Shown here: positions 61,955 through 64,000 of the stretch, piece by piece | How positions within the stretch are numbered: position 1 is the first letter of the stretch | Layout of the letters: every line of letters begins with the position of its first letter | Assembly (NCBI RefSeq): GCF_000716605.1 | Contig: NZ_JNXE01000005.1 | Location: forward strand, 186,001-250,000 | Direction: 5' to 3' | Origin: Streptomyces sp. NRRL F-525 | Lineage (GTDB): Bacteria; Actinomycetota; Actinomycetes; Streptomycetales; Streptomycetaceae | Length of the DNA: 64,000 bases | Program-made: the position numbers and the translations under genes | Notes under the pieces: generated by a model | Databases searched by the model: none | What the model saw: only the letters and a program-made list of their open reading frames with translations | Told to the model about the DNA's origin: nothing

Positions 61955-64000
61955 GTGGCGGCATTGGCACGGTGGTGCTATCGGCACCGGCTGGTGGTCC
62001 TGTTGCTGTGGGTGGGGGCGTTGTTCGGCCTGGGCCTGTCGGCCTCGGCGGCGGGGACGGACTACGCGAACGTCTTCTCCCTCCCGGACACGGACTCCAA
62101 GAGCGCGTACGACCAGATGGCGAAGGCCTTCCCGAACACCTCGGGCGACACCGACACGGTGGTCTGGAAGGTCGACTCGGGTTCGGTGAAGGACCCGTCC
62201 GTACGGTCCCGGATCCAGCCCGCCCTCGACAAGATCGCCGGCATGAAGGGCGTCGGCGGCGTCACCGGCCCTTACTCGGGCGCCCGGGGCGCGACGCAGA
62301 TCAGCTCCGACGGGACGATCGCGTACGCGCAGATCACCTTCGCCGAGCAGGCGAACGCCGTCCCCAAGGACCTCGTCCAGAACGTCGTGGACACCGCTCA
62401 GAACGCCGAACGCAAGGGCCTGAAGGTCGAACTGGGCGGCCAGGCCGTCCAGCGCGTGGAGGAGCCGCCGGGCGGCATCGCCGAGGGCGTCGGCATCCTC
62501 GCGGCGGCGATCGTCCTGTTCCTGGCCTTCGGCTCGTTCTACGCGATGCTGCTCCCGATCGGCGTCGCGATCTTCGGCGTCGGTACGGGCCTGTTCTCCA
62601 CCCAGCTCCTGAGCCACACCACCGACATCCCCGACCTGGCCCCGCTGCTGGCCACCCTGATCGGCCTCGGCGTCGGCATCGACTACGCCCTATTCATCGT
62701 CACCCGGCACCGGCGCGGCGTCCAACGCGGCCTGGATCCCGAGGAGTCGGCGGTCATCGCCCTCAACACCTCGGGGCGCGCTGTGCTGTTCGCGGGCGGC
62801 ACGGTGTGCATCGCGCTCGCCGGGATGCTGGTGACGAACCTGCGCTTCCTGGACGGCGTGGTCATCGGCACCTCGCTCACGGTCGTCCTGAGCGTGCTCG
62901 CCGCCACGACGCTGCTGCCCGCCCTGCTCGGCTTCCTGGGCGTGCGGGTGCTCAGCCGCAAGCAGCGCCGCAAGCTGGCCGCCACCGGGTCCGAGCCGGA
63001 GCGCACCGACAACCTCGCGGCCCGCTGGTCGGCCGCCGTCCAGAAGCGCCCGCGCCGGATCGCCGCGTTCGCCCTAGTCGTCATGGCCGTCCTCGCCTTC
63101 CCCATCCTGTCGCTGCGCCTCGGCGCCACCGACCAGGGCAACGACGACACCTCGACGACCACCAGGCAGGCGTACGACCTGCTCGCCGACGGCTTCGGGC
63201 CGGGCTTCAACGGCCCCCTCCAGGTGGTCACTTCGGGCGGCGACACCGCCACGCTGGTCGAGAACATCCGGGCGACGAAGGACGTGGCCCAGGTCGCCGC
63301 GCTGCCGCCCGCGCACGGTGTGACGGTGATCCAGGTCGTTCCGAAGACCTCACCGCAGTCCGTGCAGACGGACGACCTGATCGACACCCTGCGCGACAAG
63401 GTCATACCCGAGGCCGGTGTGACCGGCCACGTCGGGGGCGTGACAGCGATCTCCAAGGACTTCGCGACCGTCACGGGCGACCGCCTCCCGCTCTTCGTCG
63501 CGACGATCATCGGCCTGAGCTTCCTGCTCCTCCTGCTGGCCTTCCGCTCGCTCGTGGTGCCGCTGACGGCCGCCCTGATGAACCTCATCGCGGCGGCGGC
63601 CTCCTTCGGTGTGCTGGTGGCGATCTTCCAGTGGGGCTGGGGCCTGGACATGCTCGGCCTCGGCAAGGAGGGCCCGATCAACGCCTTCCTGCCGGTCATC
63701 ATGCTGTCCCTGCTGTTCGGCCTCTCCATGGACTACCAGGTGTTCCTGGTCAGCCGTATGCACGAGGAGTGGGTCCACACCAAGGACAACGCCCGCGCGG
63801 TCCGCGTCGGCCTCGCGGAGACCAGCCGCGTCATCAACAGCGCGGCCCTGATCATGGTCTGCGTCTTCCTGGCCTTCGTCCTCAGCGGCAACTCCGGCGC
63901 GGCGACGGCGGGCGTCGGCCTGGCCGCCGCGGTCGCCCTCGACGCCTTCATCCTGCGTACGGCCCTGGTACCGGCCGCGATGCACCTGCTGGGCAAGTCC
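61955..64000 (+). CDS. MMPL family transporter, partial (3' end beyond window)
   Basis: The frame runs open for 682 codons to the last base of the window. The GTG at 61955 follows AATAAGGAGCG. The N-terminus is AALARWCYRHRLVVLLLWVG, then an extracellular loop (residues about 35-165). The first membrane block carries GLGVGIDYALFIVTRHRRG and the second SLLFGLSMDYQVFLVSRMH: the paired Asp-Tyr residues that move protons in MmpL/RND-type exporters. Streptomyces relatives export lipids or natural products. The divergent two-component system is its likely regulator. Confidence 0.93.
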   Translation, partial: MAALARWCYRHRLVVLLLWVGALFGLGLSASAAGTDYANVFSLPDTDSKSAYDQMAKAFPNTSGDTDTVVWKVDSGSVKDPSVRSRIQPALDKIAGMKGVGGVTGPYSGARGATQISSDGTIAYAQITFAEQANAVPKDLVQNVVDTAQNAERKGLKVELGGQAVQRVEEPPGGIAEGVGILAAAIVLFLAFGSFYAMLLPIGVAIFGVGTGLFSTQLLSHTTDIPDLAPLLATLIGLGVGIDYALFIVTRHRRGVQRGLDPEESAVIALNTSGRAVLFAGGTVCIALAGMLVTNLRFLDGVVIGTSLTVVLSVLAATTLLPALLGFLGVRVLSRKQRRKLAATGSEPERTDNLAARWSAAVQKRPRRIAAFALVVMAVLAFPILSLRLGATDQGNDDTSTTTRQAYDLLADGFGPGFNGPLQVVTSGGDTATLVENIRATKDVAQVAALPPAHGVTVIQVVPKTSPQSVQTDDLIDTLRDKVIPEAGVTGHVGGVTAISKDFATVTGDRLPLFVATIIGLSFLLLLLAFRSLVVPLTAALMNLIAAAASFGVLVAIFQWGWGLDMLGLGKEGPINAFLPVIMLSLLFGLSMDYQVFLVSRMHEEWVHTKDNARAVRVGLAETSRVINSAALIMVCVFLAFVLSGNSGAATAGVGLAAAVALDAFILRTALVPAAMHLLGKS

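Noticed and set aside
61772..63985. Several long minus-strand frames in the last 2 kb
   Set aside because: They are antisense to the MMPL gene, whose plus-strand frame is open to the end of the window and shows clear transporter motifs.

Overview
The window is a chromosomal segment of a Streptomyces or very close relative. The evidence is very high G+C with codons almost always ending in G or C, many GTG starts, start/stop overlaps (ATGA, GTGA), and families typical of the genus: DUF397/DUF5753 clusters, DUF6350, DUF3017, an SCO4848-type membrane protein and BldB/WhiJ-style regulators. From memory, the gene order resembles the core region of Streptomyces coelicolor around sucCD, purNH, folD, mdh, glyA and trpS. 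No prophage, insertion sequence, CRISPR array, tRNA or rRNA was seen.

Layout. 1-4.6 kb: end of a MoxR ATPase, a DUF5682 protein, a tiny coupled ORF and a von Willebrand A protein, one operon. 4.6-6.2 kb: a secreted Val/Pro-rich protein and a non-coding stretch with hairpins. 6.2-8.3 kb: sucCD. 8.3-8.6 kb: a cluster of Streptomyces intergenic repeats. 8.6-12.5 kb: an HTH/sigma-like membrane regulator facing a DUF6350 membrane protein, then another membrane protein. 12.8-15.0 kb: purN-purH. 15.0-19.0 kb (minus strand): an FHA protein, a Ser/Thr kinase fused to an extracellular transglycosylase-like domain, a lipoprotein and a small secreted protein. 19.0-21.3 kb: a WhiJ/Scr1-type cluster with three tandem DUF397 genes. 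21.3-25.0 kb: VOC protein, WYL regulator, RDD protein, folD and a DUF3017 protein. 25.3-27.0 kb: two paralogous HTH-TM proteins. 27.4-29.3 kb: mdh and a membrane protein. 29.3-33.4 kb: siderophore-interacting protein, MFS exporter, LysR regulator and a MarR-GNAT fusion. 33.6-40.9 kb: a choline/glycine betaine operon (aldehyde dehydrogenase, GMC oxidoreductase, ABC importer). 40.9-45.8 kb: PEP mutase-like protein, AhpD-like protein, MocR regulator, DMT transporter and rocD. 45.9-47.5 kb: a ZTP riboswitch and glyA. 47.5-50.8 kb (minus strand): ECF sigma factor, probable anti-sigma and two membrane-anchored secreted proteins, with matching ECF-type promoters. 50.9-53.4 kb: trpS, 2H phosphoesterase and DprE2-like reductase. 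53.6-57.3 kb: YihY protein, D-Ala-D-Ala carboxypeptidase, SCO4848-like protein and metallophosphoesterase. 57.5-64 kb: orphan peptide-binding protein, RsbW-like ATPase, two-component system and an MMPL transporter that runs off the end.

How the genes fit together. purN, purH, folD and glyA all belong to purine/one-carbon metabolism, and the ZTP riboswitch before glyA senses a derivative of the PurH substrate AICAR. sucCD and mdh are TCA enzymes. The betaine operon combines uptake with oxidation of choline to glycine betaine. The least described parts are the kinase-transglycosylase cluster, the tandem DUF397 array, the ECF regulon with its pair of anchored proteins, the HTH/sigma/TM fusion and the MoxR-DUF5682-VWA operon.
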